A stretch of 64,000 nucleotides of DNA from Anaeramoeba flamelloides (lineage: Eukaryota; Metamonada; Anaeramoebidae). The notes under the pieces were generated by a model. That model saw nothing but the letters and a program-made list of their open reading frames with translations, ran no database searches and was not told the origin of the DNA. The stretch lies in assembly GCA_027625915.1 (NCBI GenBank), contig JANTQA010000070.1:11723001-11787000 (forward strand). Direction: 5' to 3'. Position numbers and translations under genes: made by a program. Shown here piece after piece: positions 11,262 through 24,456 of this stretch (the first letter of the stretch is position 1; each line of letters begins with the position of its first letter).

Positions 11262-14200
11262 GACACGAAAATTATTTTTTTATTAATTTAAATGAATTAA
11301 TTAATTCATTAATTTTTTATTTATTTATTTTTTAATCATTAATTTATAAATGAATAACAATTTTTATTTTAAAAAATCTTTAAACAATGCTTTTTTTTTA
11401 ATACCTTTTAATTTTTTTTGAACAAAAGTTTGAATTTAAATATTTTTATCATTATTTGTCGAATTATCTAAAAATATATTCCCGAAAATGTTTTTGTGAA
11501 TCAAAAAGAAATGTGAAAATAACTGGAAGGGATATTTATTTTTGTTAGCATGATTTTAATTTTTCGAAAAATGAATTTTAGATAATTCACTGATTCTTTT
11601 TTTAATTTCTTTTATTTTTTGAACAAAAAATTTTATTAAAATAATTATTAGTATCTTATTAAAAGATGTTTCAGTAATTATTAAATATCAATAACTTGGA
11701 AATCTAAATGTACATATTAAAAAACATTTTTTCTGAAATCAAAACAACTCAAAATTAATCTATGAAGAATCTTAGACGAAATACTTTAATTTTTTATCTA
11801 ATTCTAATTTAACAATCTTTTCAGAAAATTGATCATTAGATAAAAGGAATAAACTATTTTTTATTTGTTCTTTGGAAAATTATTTTGTTTAAATGCTAAC
11901 AGTTCATTTTTCAATTATGATTATTTTTTTTTTACAGATATGTTTTTGTTTGTACAAGCTAAATTATTTCCTTTTCTATTTATTCAATAAATATACATGG
12001 CTTGAACAATAAACACCTAAAATATATTAAACAAAAAATTTAGATAAAATAATTTTTTCTTTAATAATGAATATTTAAATTTATAATTTAAATTTTACTA
12101 TTTATATCTTTTCCAAATATTTTATTTATTTACAATTGGGCAATCTCCGAAAACATCAAAAAAAAAAAAAATTGATGAAAAAAATATTGTAATTTAATGT
12201 GAATTGAAAATTGAAAAAAAAATATAGAGAACTAAAAATAATATATATATATATAAACTCAATTCCAAAAATTGGGGTACACCTTCAAAATCAATTTAAT
12301 TCCAAGAAAAGTGATATTTGACTCTTAAATACAAACAATAGATAATAACAACCAATAGAAATAATTTTAAAGTTAATTATTTATCATTTTTTTTAATTTT
12401 TTTTTGATCTTTGATTTTCAATAATTTTTTTGATTTTTTTTCGATTCTTTTTTTTTCAAAACTTTTCGAAAATCTCAAAATCACTTTAAAATGAAATTTC
12501 AAGTTTTTGATTCTGATCACAAGAAAAAAATTTTTTCTTTTTCAAAAAGAAAAAAGATTCTTTTTTTATAGAGAAAAAAAATTTTTTTCTAAAAATCATG
12601 ATATGGGGTGCTATAGCACATGGTATACAAATAGACCTTATTCCCATAAATGGAAGTGTGAACACTGGATTTATTATTAATGATATTATCAAAAAATCAA
12701 ATGTAATTCAACTCGTTTATATCAGAATATGGTAAGTTGAAATGAATTTTCCAAAAGGATTGAGCATGTTCACATACTTCAAAAAAAACCCAAAATTACT
12801 TAAAACTGGGATGTAATATTCTTGAACATTGACCCCCAATTCCCCAGATTTAAATCCAATTGCGAATTGCAAGTCAATTATGGATATTAAATAGAAAAAT
12901 GGCAAGGCAAAAAACGTAGAAGAATTTATTCTAAATTTCACTAATGTAAGGAATAATTTGAGTTGGGAAACCTTAGAAAATTAATAAACTCTATATATGA
13001 AAGGATAGATTTAGTTATCAAAAGACAAGCTGAATCTATTAATAATTTTTATTAATTTTTCTTTCAATACAAATGAATTTTTTGGTAACCGTGTTCCAAA
13101 AATAGTGGCACACTTTTTTTTATTTTTTCTTTTTTATTTTTCGAATTGAATTTTAAATTTACTATAAAATATATAAATAGTAACAATTCAATATTTTCGG
13201 AAAATTTATTATTTTAATGTTTAATTATTATGTATTTTGAAGTATATTTTTATTAGTGTAATTTTTCATGTGTCACATTTTTTGGAATTGTGTTTTTATA
13301 TATATATATATAAGCTTAATTTCAAAAAACATTCCAGATTTTTCATCAGAAAAAAATTTTTTTAATGTTTTTTTTTTTTTGAATTAAAAAGTATTTTAAC
13401 AAATGTTTTTAGAGATAATAACCAATATAGATTAATAAATGAAAATATAGTGTGATCATTTTATTTTTTGAAAGATAAATGAAAATTGAAAAAAATCACA
13501 ATAAAAAAAAATTTTGCTACTAATTTTGAAATTTGGATTATATAATAATTTGTGATAAACAAAGGTAATTTTTTTTGAAAAATTTATTAAAAAAAAAAAG
13601 CAATTTTTATCCATAATCAATTATAAAATATCGACACACTCATAATCAAATCGAGGTAAAAAATAATACATCCTTTTATAAAATTAATTCGTATTCACAT
13701 ATAAGTTGCTTAATTATAAGGTTGTTCAATATTATCCTTTTTTTAAAAAAGAAACATTAGTAAAAAAAAAATAAAATAAACTTAATATATCTTCAAGGGA
13801 ATAAAAAAAAATTCAAATATCAAATGTTATTATAATTAAACGGTTATTACAAGACAAGAAATAAGTAGAATAAAAAACATAAATTAATAGCTGATATCCA
13901 TATTAAGTTAATCTAATCGATCAAAATATTTTTTTTAGCAATTGATAATCTTAGATACATGGGAAACTCAGGAGAAAAATATAAAAGTTCATTTTGATCA
14001 TCAATTAGAGATCAAATGAAATTACAAGAGAAATCAATATGATTATACTAAAATTATTATCACTTATTTAAAAAACATTTGAATAACATTTTTTTTATAT
14101 AGTGTCAAGGTTATCCTTCGTTAAAAAAAAAAAAAAATCAAAAAAATGAAAAATGTGAAAAAAAGTGAAAAATTGAATTTCTATTATACATTTTTGTTCT

Positions 14201-15392
14201 CATATCCATCAAAAAAATTATAAAATAGTGTAATACACCATTTAAAAAAGGCAATTTTGAATGAAAAATGTTTTATAATAAAAAAAAAATAAAATAAAAC
14301 GAAAAAATAAAAATCTATTTGATCAAATAATCATGTAACTATTAAAAAAAAATTATTTTACTAAATTGGTTAAAATTTTTCCAAAAATTATTGTCAATCA
14401 AAGGTTAGATACAATCAATTAATTTTATGTAAATTTTTCTATTTCAAAAAGGCAACTCAACCAAATTTAATCATTATTAAAACTGTTTCCAATACAATAG
14501 ACTGATTAGATAACTGGAAAAAATTAATTGAAATTAAAAAAAAAAAAAAAAAACTTTATATTTAAATTATTTACAAATCAATTCTCCTGTAGTCTTAGTA
14601 TATTTTTAACTATTTTTAGAACCATAAAAAGTTTTAAATTTGAAATTGATGAATGATTTATTCTTCATCTTCTTCAAAAATAAATTTATAACAGATAGAA
14701 AAGATATCCTAGAAGGAATACAACTAATCATTTATTATAGAGTTATTTCTTTTTTTTTTGAATATTATTGAAAATTATATCAAACAAGTTTATCAAACAT
14801 GAAAAATCATCTAAAAAACGAAAAATAAAAATAATTTGTTAAAAAAATATCCTTTCAAATGAATTTTTAACTTAATTTTCCTAAAATCAAAATTTATTCA
14901 AAAAAAAAAGTATGATTAAACTCCTATCTTTTTTCCACTTGCTGTAATGAATCGTAAACATTAACTGAAAGCATTAGTAAAATAAACTTTTAAAAAGTTA
15001 TTGAAATTTTATTTCTCGGGACTTATGATAATAAGAAATATATAAAGGACATTGAATTCTTTTCACTTCATTTTAAAAGACCTTTAATTTTTTTTACAGA
15101 AATAAATTGATATGAACCTTGAAAAATATACACCACAGACCATTTCTTACATTTAAATCATTAAAATTCAGTTCAGTATATAAAAATAAAATATTATATC
15201 TTATTATTAATAAAATAAACCAACAAATGAATATATGTCTGATACCATTTCAATTTTAAATGATACAATTTAATGTATAATAAAATAAAAGTAAATCAAA
15301 ATAATAAAAATACAAGAAAAAAACTATAAATTCTAATTTTTTATTCAACCAAAAAATAAAAAATTCTTTCTGGTATATTGTTTTGTTTCAAA
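11262..15392. other. Gene-free spacer between the convergent RhoGAP and lipase genes
   Basis: It contains the Tc1/mariner relic (12255-13296) and a third copy of a dispersed repeat (about 13830-14100, also at 21290-21780 and 41155-41600). The remainder is AT-rich with many A/T tracts, and I see nothing else in it. Confidence 0.7.
12255..13296 (+). mobile_element. Decayed Tc1/mariner DNA transposon
   Basis: Ends form terminal inverted repeats (aaactcaattccaaaaa on the left, aaaacacaattccaaaaa read inward from the right) set in TA-rich flanks, as expected for TA target sites. The length of 1042 bp fits the family. Plus-strand frames give MIWGAIAHGIQIDLIPINGS followed by TPNSPDLNPIANCKSIMD, the two hallmark blocks around the second and third catalytic acidic residues of Tc1-type DDE transposases. 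Stops interrupt the frame in several places, so it is inactive. Confidence 0.85.
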
Positions 15393-18300
15393 TTATTTAC
15401 TAATTTTACCAAAATCTTGCTTTAACATTGCTTTTACAACATCATAATAAATAAATTTATTTGCATTTGTTCCCCAAACAAAATCAAGATGGGAAAATTT
15501 TGGTAGAAATATTGGTTTTGAATATAAAACACAGGGATCCAATTCTTTAACTAAAGTATCTACATCTTCTGGAACAACCATAATATCATTGCCACCATAA
15601 TAAATCATCCATTTGGTGCCATCATGTGGTATTTTAGATAAATCATATAAAGGTGCAGTTGCTTGTCCATATATTTCAATATTTTTTTCCGATCCAAAAT
15701 CATATTTTCCAAATAGGCCCTTATTTACACATTGACTATTGTTAAAATATGTATTTTATATATAAACATTTAAAATTATATTTTAAAAGATATTTTTAAT
15801 ATGAAAATAATTGTAAAAAATTAAAAAAAAATTTTTATTTTATATAAAATAAGAATTATTTTTTTTTCATTTTTGGAAGATTTTGTTATAATAACTCTAA
15901 GCTATTTTTCAAAAAAATTAGCACACCTCTAAATGTTATTGGAAGCGGTTCTGAGGTTTTATCCCTTATTTTTATCAAAAAAATATTTTCAAATTTTTTG
16001 GATATGAGTTATTTTTTTTAAATTTTATTTATTTTTATTTTGCTTGTTCAAATATAATATTTCTTTTTATTCTTTTTCTTTTTTTTTTTTTTGAAAATTT
16101 ATCAAATCTTTTTTTTTTTTTTTTTTGATCCTGTTTTTTTCTTTTTTTTTTGGTAAAATATAATGCGTGAAAAAAAAAGTACTTTGAAAAGACCAATAAA
16201 TATTAAAAAATTTGAGACAATGTAATTTCGTTTCAAATGAATATAATTGTTCGCAAAAAACCTTTTTTTTTTTTTTTTGAAATTTTCAGTAAATCTTTTT
16301 GTTAAAAATAAGTGTTTTTTATTTATTTATTTATTAGAAATATTTTGTGAAAATAATTTGAAATAAAATTAATAATTGCTGATTTAGTCAATATTACATT
16401 ATTCTTAATTTTTTTTTACTTAATTATAAATAGACCATCTTTCAATCAAAATTTATTTTTTGAAATACAAATAAAAATTCACAGAACTTTTTCGAAATAC
16501 TTTTGTGAAATTACTTGTATTTTCACGATTTTGAATAGATTTTGAAGAAAAATAAAATATAACTTTAAAAAAAGAATTTTTTTTTCACATTTTAAAGATT
16601 TCTTTTTGATCTTTTTATTTTTTTATAACATTATTTTTTTTCAATTTTTTTTTTTTTTATTTTGGTGATACAAATTTCGATAGTCTCAAGGTAAAATCAT
16701 TGCATACTCAGTCTTTTGAAAACACTAAGAATATTTTATCAAAATTCTTCTAATTTCTCTTGTAAATATATTTTACTGAAATAGATTAGAATTTGAGAAA
16801 TTATATTCAAATTTTTGGCATAAAAATCCAGAATTCTTAAGGACTATTCGATTTTTATGCTCTGCTAGAGTTGGAATACCATACAGTAAATGGTTCAAAT
16901 GTTTAAAAAGTTATAGGTTTTGACTTTCAGAAAAACCTATAACTTTTTAACAAGTTTTACCATTTTCTGTATGGTATTCCAACTCTCGCAGAGCATTAAA
17001 TTCGAATAGTCCTTAAGGGAAATCAACTGTGTAAAAAAAATTCTGAAAAAATTTACCTAAATTTGAGTATTTTTTTGTTTTTAAAATTTCGTTCAAAGTT
17101 AATTCATTCAAAGTTATATTAGTTGTATGGAATTTTTTTTTTTTTCAAATCCTTAAACTTTCAAAGCTGTAGAATTAATGGTAAACCCAAAATACATTAA
17201 TACAAATAAGAAAAAGAATATCAACAAAGAACAAGTAATCACAAATTTACATTGATTACTTTTTGCATATATTCAGAAATTAATAAAAATCGAAAGAGAA
17301 AATTTTTTTCTGATTTAACATCAAAATCCAAGTAATAGCCTGAAAAAACAATACAAAATAAACTCAAAATCAACATAAAAGAGAACTAGAATGAAATAAT
17401 TCATATATAGAAATTGTAAAGAAAATGATTTACAGTCCATGATTTAGATCTTGAATAGGAATTGTTTCTGGATTTGATATATAAATTGGAATTCTTGTTC
17501 GATTAAAATTGTCAAAGTCCCAACCTGCAAACATAAAAACTGCAAACTCGCAAACAATGGGAGTTGTTTTGCATACTTCGGTAAACATTTTGATGAGTAC
17601 AGGATTTTTAATTCCCAAACTGTGTACACCAAAAAGGGAAAAAAGATCGTTCACATATAGATTTTTTAATGCCTGATTAATCAAACGAATTGCAGGTGAT
17701 TTTGTATGGGCAACAAATACAGGTGGAGAAAGCGCAACATACAAATTCACTTTATAGGAATATTCTGGCTTTTCTGTTAATAAGACACTCATTAGTGTGG
17801 ATCCTCTTGAGTGTCCAACGTACCCTAATTTTTGGTAACCTGTGTTTTCTAAAATGTAGTCAATTACAGCTGGCAAATCGTACCTAGACCCATAATCAAA
17901 TTCACACCTTTCCCAATATTCCTTCGAATCATTTTTGGGATCCAAACTGTTATGTTTCTGCGAATATATTGTTCCTCTTGCGTTCCCTAAATAGACATCA
18001 AAGCCTGCGTCGTGGAGTAAATATATTAAGTCCTGGTTCGGGAAATTCATTGCCCATGTTGCCGCGTTTTGCAACATCCCATGCCAAAGAAGAATTGGCT
18101 TTCCTCCTGGGTTTGAAAGGTGGTGTATACCTTTGCAAAGCATAAGAGAAAATGTAGGTATATGAAGAATTTTTTTGTTTTATTTTATTTATATAAAAAC
18201 ACAATATCTGTTATTTAAATTATCCTCATCTATTCAGATATTAAAATTCGAAGAAATATTACCTATAACAAATCCGTCTTCGGTTGTAGTGTTTAGAAGT

Positions 18301-18542
18301 TCACATGGATAATCTATTAGAAGAAAATAATTTATTTTTTTTTGATTATTTTTTTATTTTTTTATTTTTTTAATGGGAAATGGTTTTTATCAAATTTTAT
18401 ACTGTTTTTTTACAAAATAAGAAAGTTTACTTTTTGATCTAATTCTTTCACACACATTTCGTTGTATGTCGGGCAAGGGGTTACGAAATAAAGAAAAGTA
18501 AATTAAAGTCAAAAGAACAACAATAATCGATAGAACTTTCAT
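15393..18542 (-). CDS. Secreted/lysosomal acid lipase, alpha/beta hydrolase (four exons)
   Basis: Exons on the minus strand, 5' to 3': 18542-18431, 18313-18263, 18130-17434, 15735-15393. Phases agree and give 400 residues, the usual length for the LIPA/gastric lipase family, which hydrolyses triglycerides and cholesteryl esters. Residues 1 to about 18 (MKVLSIIVVLLTLIYFSL) are a signal peptide or anchor, so the enzyme enters the secretory/lysosomal route. YPCE and TTEDGF open the lipase-associated region; LLWHG forms the oxyanion strand; GHSRG carries the nucleophile Ser162; YGGND supplies Asp337; SHLDFVWG supplies His369. The family motif PAGTS is replaced by NPETIPIQ, and HW before the last splice is HG. 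These are divergent but not disabling. The ATG at 18542 is chosen because it precedes the signal peptide and its exon splices in phase. Intron 3 (1.7 kb) holds a 187-bp palindrome. Confidence 0.9.
16834..17020. repeat. 187-bp palindromic (foldback) element in lipase intron 3
   Basis: The left arm (ttcttaaggactattcg ... tgctctgc ... gttggaataccatac ... ttataggtttt) is repeated inverted with few mismatches up to cgaatagtccttaaggga. The spacer is about 10 bases, so the RNA or single strand would form one long hairpin. The tip cttaagga with ctattcg is slightly like the ends of the 59-62 kb array units. Confidence 0.85.
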
Positions 18543-19861
18543 ATCTTGGTTTGAAATTATTTGATATTTTTGAATTTATAAATAAAAAGAAAATGAAAAT
18601 TAAATTTTTCCATTCTCTTTTATGGATTGAGAAAAGAAACAATATTTCACAGAGATCATTTTTTTGTATTCCAGATTTTAATAAATTGTCGAGTGTAATT
18701 TGTTTTTTCGAAAATTAAATCATTAGTTGGAAAGATTCGTTTTTAGAATTTTTTGTTTTTATATTTTACAAAAGTTTTGATTGGAGTTGAGGAATTTTCA
18801 TTTTTTGATTTGCATCTCAGTGATTTTATAAAAATTTCAAATTACAGCTGTAATCTTAATATTTTCATTTTGAGATAGAATTTTTTTCCCTGGTTCAGAA
18901 ATGTTAAAACATTTGGCACTATTGACCCCTTTGTGATCCCCCAATTTGCCTTATTTTTGTTATTTAATCTTTTATGATAAAAAAAACGAAAATAGTAATA
19001 AAAAAAAATTTACACATATTGTTTACAACTCTTACATGTGAAAAGAAATCGAGATCATATTGGACAACAAAGTTCTTTTTTAAGTTGGTTTTGTTTGGAT
19101 TCTGTTTTATTGTTGATATTTTGTTACGAATTTCATGTTTATAGTTGACTTGAGAAAAAAGGTAAACAACATTTCTTGAAAGTAAATAATTCTTGAAAAT
19201 GGGAAGGAAAAGTAATTTCAAGAAAAAACACATTAACCTCAAGAATAAATTTGTTGTTGTATCACCATTTCAACAAATACAGTTTCAGATCTTCTTTTTA
19301 ATCAGAATTAAAATGGGTTGTTTTGGATATCTCAAAAAAAGTCAAAATAATAACAAACTTTTATTAAAAGATGAATTAAAAAAACTTGTCATAAGATTAA
19401 GAATGTACTACAATTTGTTTCATGATAAATTGAACAAAATTTTCATTCAACTTTCCTATAAAAAGATTTTATAAATCATGTAACATATCTCTTTTTTATT
19501 TGTGTAAACATGGGTAAATTATTAATTTCCCTTTTAGAATTGAGGTCTTTGATGATTTAATGTTTAACTTTGAGAGATAATTTTTTTTTGGAAAGCCGAA
19601 TTAAAATTTTAATCTTGAGATTATGCAAGTAATAGTATAAAAATTGTTATTGTTTAGGAAAAAAAGAGAAACATGGTTTTTCATTCGGAACATTAATAGA
19701 ACCTGAAAAAGAAAAGTAAAATCAATAAAAAGAAGAAACCAATTAACCACAAATAATAACCCAGGTTATTATTTTCAATCAACCCAACAAATACAATTTA
19801 AATCTACTTTTATATTCAAATTATTCTAATAGTAGCTTTGGAGATCTCAAAAAATGTCAAT

Positions 19862-20990
19862 TTTTTTACACCTAATTTTTAATAATTGATTAATCAAAGA
19901 AAAGCCCATACTAAAAAGACAGAATGAAAAACACTCTTATTGTGTTAAATCGTTCATTTTGTCTTTATTTAAATATTTATTCTTTTTTTCATACATTTTA
20001 TTTTCATTTTCATGTTCAATTAATGTTCCCAATTTAAAATGGTACTTCACTTTTTTTCCACAATATTTAATTTTTTTTTCAATTTTTATTATTTACTCTT
20101 AAAAAAATATTATTTTTTTTCTATTACTCTTTTTTTGAATTTTTTTCTATTTTTGTTTTTTTTCAAATCAAAAAAAAATTTAAAAATTTATCTCCCTTAT
20201 TTGAAAAAATTAATAAAATTTAATCAACAGAATAAACAATAAAATTAACTGGAATTCAACAGATTTTATTGAATTAAAAAAGGAAATCTATAAATACACA
20301 TATAATGAATTATTGAATTCCAAGAGCTGGAAAGTGTAAAAATACTTCATAATACTAAGAAACCAAAATTCATTATTCACAATTGAAAAATATCTAAGTC
20401 ATCCCCCAAGTTCAACAATCCTAAAAGTCAGGACATTTACCAATTGTTTAAATAGATATTACTCTGTCATAGATAATAGCACAAATAAATTTCTTCCTTT
20501 ATGCTTGAAATATCAAAACAGAAGGAAGTTATAGAAAATATTGATCATTTTTTATGGGTATGTCCTCCCTATGAATTCCTATGAAAAAAATAGATTAATA
20601 TTTCTAAAAAAATTAAATGAAAAAAACCTCTTTGAATTAATTTTAAATCAAAATCGTTTATTGTTATTTTCATTGATTAATAATTGTGAGATCTCTGATT
20701 TTACGCTTAAATTTCTGAAAGGGAATATAAGTATAAGGGCAACTAGAGTGTAATTTACACTTCTTCAATAATAAAAAAAAAAGTCAATTTTTTGAACAAA
20801 TTTTTAATAATTGATCAATCAAAGAAAATCCCATCAAGTAGAGATAATAGAAAAAAAAATTTTATTGTGCAGAATAATTCGTTTTGTCCATATTTATTTA
20901 TTTATTTATTTATTAATTGATCTAATTTTTCCTTTTTAATAATGTTCCCAATTAAAAACGAAATTTCACTTTTTTTCCCTGTTTTACTAT
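19862..20990 (+). repeat. Pair of about 200-bp direct repeats flanking the LINE-like fragment
   Basis: 19862-20060 and 20785-20990 share aataattgat with aatcaaagaaaa and cccat, ttattgtg, tcgttttgtc-like blocks, aatgttcccaattaaaa and ttcactttttttcc in the same order, about 925 bp apart. They lie on either side of the LINE-like fragment and may be its own tandem tail or an older element it entered. Confidence 0.5.
20240..20780 (+). mobile_element. LINE-like retrotransposon 3' fragment
   Basis: A broken frame ends with ENIDHFLWVCPPYEF and nearby Cys/His spacing that resembles the C-terminal zinc-knuckle-like motif after reverse transcriptase in many LINEs. The unit closes with cacttcttcaataat and a run of A. 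Further copies of this 3' end occur at 5903-6933 (minus) and 53480-53610 (plus). The reverse transcriptase core is absent. The class assignment is moderately secure. Confidence 0.55.
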
Positions 20991-21289
20991 TTTTCCACCA
21001 TGTTTTTTTGCACGAATTCTCAATTTTGTTTTTAATCATTAATTTTTACCTTTATTAATTGATTTTATTATTCCTTTTCAGTAAAGTTTTTGTGATTTCA
21101 CTAAAGGTGGAAAAATAAAAAAGATGGTTCATAATAATGCTCAGTCTCATTTTTTGGATACAAATACTCATCTTAAAAACATTTGGTTTGTTGTATTAAC
21201 GAGATCTACCACAAAATAATTTTTTGTTTTGTGTGTAATATTATAATAATTGAAGTGGGTGTTCAAAAGTTGACACACTGTAAACGAAA

Positions 21290-21780
21290 TTAGAATATTT
21301 CGAAACTATATATTTGTCAAATTACTCAGTATTTTTTCCAAATATCAACTATTTTTTTATAATTTGCCTTTGAAGAACAAATAAGAAATATACAGAATAA
21401 TAAACTTAAAAAAATTGTTGATACTTTTATAAAATGAATTAATAAATCAATAGATTTTCTGAAAAATTGAAAAATTAAAATTCAGAAGTAATTTGAAAAT
21501 AATAACAATTTTCATTTTGATCTTAAATTAAAAATCAAAGAAAATTCCTTGGAAAAAAATACGATTTTTCTGCAAACATTTTTGCACTTTTAATAAAATT
21601 AGAATAACATATTTTTATCAAGCAACTTTTGATCCTGCAATAAAAAATAAATTTGAGAATGAATTTAGTGTAAAAAAAAAATTGAAAAAATGTGAATAAA
21701 TTATATCTATTTTGCATTTGTCAAAAATAATATTTTTCTTCAAATATACATTCAAACTCTCTCTCAACATATTATCCAAT
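21290..21780 (+). repeat. Dispersed repeat, copy 2 of 3
   Basis: Shared blocks with 41155-41600 and 13830-14100 include aataagaaat, caatcaatagattttct or similar, ttcattttgatct, agaataacatatttttatcaag and ttatatttttcttc. All are on the same strand, non-coding, and about 70 percent identical by eye. Confidence 0.55.
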
Positions 21781-23145
21781 CATAAAAAATGCACCCCCAC
21801 CACCCCTTACTGGAAAATAATTATTTAAATATCGAAATTTACTATTGAAAAGGAATGATCTTAGCAGTAATAAAATGGACTATTCATTAGACATTATTGG
21901 AATCAAAAATATCAAAGTTTTTTAATCACAATTTTAGATGATATTTTTGAGGTGTGGAAATTGATAATTATTTTTTTCTTTTTGAAAATTAAATTATGTT
22001 TCTAAAAATGTTTTATCTTGATAAAATTACTCAATATAATATAAAAAGTTCATAATATTGAAAAAAATACCTTACAGGAAATAATCCCTAAGGAGATTTA
22101 TAATTTTTAATATTAGGAAAATTGTTTTCTAATTTCTTTTATTAAAGATCAAATCCTTGTTTTTAAGAACTAAAAATTTTAAAATTATAAGTCTACTACA
22201 CTTATTAGAGCAATGATTAATTAAATTTCACTTATTTTAAATCACTATTTAATCAATCAAAAAACAAGAATAGAAATTATCATTTTCCAAATTCACAACA
22301 AATTTCTTTAAAAATATATTGTTTTTCAAAAAAAGTAGATCTACAAAAGCTTTTCTAAAAAAAAAACGAGTACTCGTGTATTCTATAGAGACAACATACT
22401 TTAATCAACTTTAGGTAGGATTATTACTAGTTTTATGAAAATTTTGTTAATTTATAAAAAGGATTTAATTTTAAATAAATGAAATTAGACAACATTTTTC
22501 CTATTATCAAAAATAAAAAATCATCCTTAGTGATTCTTTCCTTATGTGCATTTTTTTTTCAATAATGTCAAAAAATATTTTTTTTGTTTTAAAAAACTTT
22601 TTTCTCTATATTTCCCTTTTTTTTTTATTAAAATGGGCTGTTACCAGTGTTTTTCACAAAAAAAGTAATGATTTTTAATAAATATGGAAATTAGATCACT
22701 ACTCATTATCATGAAAAAAATTTATTCAAAAAAATATTAAAAATTTGCAAATTTTATCTTTTTTACTAACTTCAATTAGAATAAACTCAATTGGTTAATA
22801 AATGATCTTTGAACAAAGTTTATTTATAAAAATATTTTACAATTTAAGTTGAAAAATCCAATTTTCCAATAATATTTTTTTTCAATTTAATAATAAAAAA
22901 TTTGAAAAATTATTTCTTCACAGCTATGAGGCCATTTTATGAAATTTTAATAGAATTATAAATCTGATGAATATATTTCAAATACGGAATTAATTGTTTT
23001 GACTATTAAAGAATTATTTATTCATTGAAATTGGAAAAAATATTTTTTCTTTGATTTTCTATTAGGTTTTTTTTAATTTTTGTCATCAACAGAAAATTTC
23101 AGAAAATTTTCTTTTTATTCCAAAAAGTAAAAAAAAAAAACGCAG

Positions 23146-23221
23146 TTATCTTTACCAGAATTTAAAAGAATTGGGTAAAATCTTAGATTTTTCTCAATTC
23201 TTTTGAATTTTGGAAAACCAA
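23146..23221. repeat. Hairpin-family copy
   Basis: The near-palindrome ttaccagaatttaaaag ... cttttgaattttggaaaa has a loop around aaaatcttagattttt. It is the same core hairpin as at 6753-6826 and 32521-32594. Confidence 0.7.
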
Positions 23222-24456
23222 TGACACTTCTAATATTTATCATAGTTATTTTTTTCTGTGTTTGAGTTTTTTTTTTGGATGATAAGAGTGTTTTCAAAAC
23301 TATTAGTTATTATCTCTTGAAAAAAATATCATGGAGTTGAATTTAACTAAAATTCATTATCACATCCATTTAAAATTTTTTAATCCAAAATAGACCTTTT
23401 TTTCTAGATCAAAGACTTTAAAAAACCTAGAACCATTAAAAACAATAAATACAATATCATCAAGATTTTTAAGAACTGGAATATTGATTATGCTGTGAAT
23501 AAACCCGATTAACCAGGATGAAATGATAATTGAAGTTGTAATTTTAAATAACTTTTTTATTTCAATTTTATTTTTTCATACTTGTGATATCTTCAATTCA
23601 TTTTTTTTTTTTTTTTGTTTTGTGATATCTATTAAAACCCTAAGAAAGTATAAAATATGGTTATCTGTAAATTTATTTCCTAAATTAAATTATCGGTATT
23701 GATCTAAAAAAAGGTATAAATTTTCACTTTTTTAATTTTTTCTTTTTTATCATAAATTTCAAAGAAATAATTTTCATTATGGAATCTCTATTTATATATA
23801 TTGTTGCTTTTTTATTTTTATTTTTTGTATAAATTGGTGAATCCTAAAAAAATGGATATTAATCCGAAAGTTTCTGTCTTTTCCAATTAGTATACCTATA
23901 AATGTATTTGAAATATAAATGGGATTTAATTTTTACTTACATTTTCAATATTTTTTCTTTTATAAATTGTGATACCAAAATTGTAAGTTAAAAATTCGAT
24001 CTCTATTTGAAAAACTGAAATTGAAAATGAAGTCAAAATTTAATCTATTTATAATTCAAATACCAGTAACAAAAGTTTTCCAAAAAATCTTGTTTAGTTA
24101 ATTTATATTAATTAATGATTGTAAGTATTATGACGCAACCCGCTTATCACCATAAAAGTATTATTAAGTATCTAATAATTTTGTAACAATTCCTTGAAAT
24201 GATAATTTATTTTTTAGATCTTTCCTCTTTTTTTAAAGTTTGTTAAAATTGGGCTTGTTGACTCAAAAAACAAATTTTGTTGTATTCAAGTAAGCAATTA
24301 ATTCCAAGTTTTTTACTTTTCGAAAAATAAATCTAAATAGAAAGTTCCCTCTTGAAAAATAAAACACCGAATATTATATTTTTTATTTGGCTTTGTTTGG
24401 AATCATTACCATCCAATTTAAAGATACTGAAAGAACAAAAAAATACCCAGACACAC

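Larger units (their letters stand above)
18543..24456. other. 5.9-kb intergenic region of repeats
   Basis: Between the lipase and the WDR20-type gene, which diverge. It holds short direct repeats (19213-19345 with 19735-19862; 19862-20060 with 20785-20990), the LINE-like fragment (20240-20780), a dispersed repeat (21290-21780) and one hairpin-family copy (23146-23221). Open frames here begin mostly without ATG and resemble no host protein. Confidence 0.65.

Noticed and set aside
12486-12941. Minus-strand frames of about 70 codons
   Set aside because: They lie opposite the Tc1/mariner transposase remnant, whose plus-strand reading shows family motifs.
18130-18143. Lipase start at MLCKGIHHL
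   Set aside because: The first codons are the tail of an intron (acceptor gcaaag). Upstream exons supply the signal peptide and the TTEDGF motif in phase.
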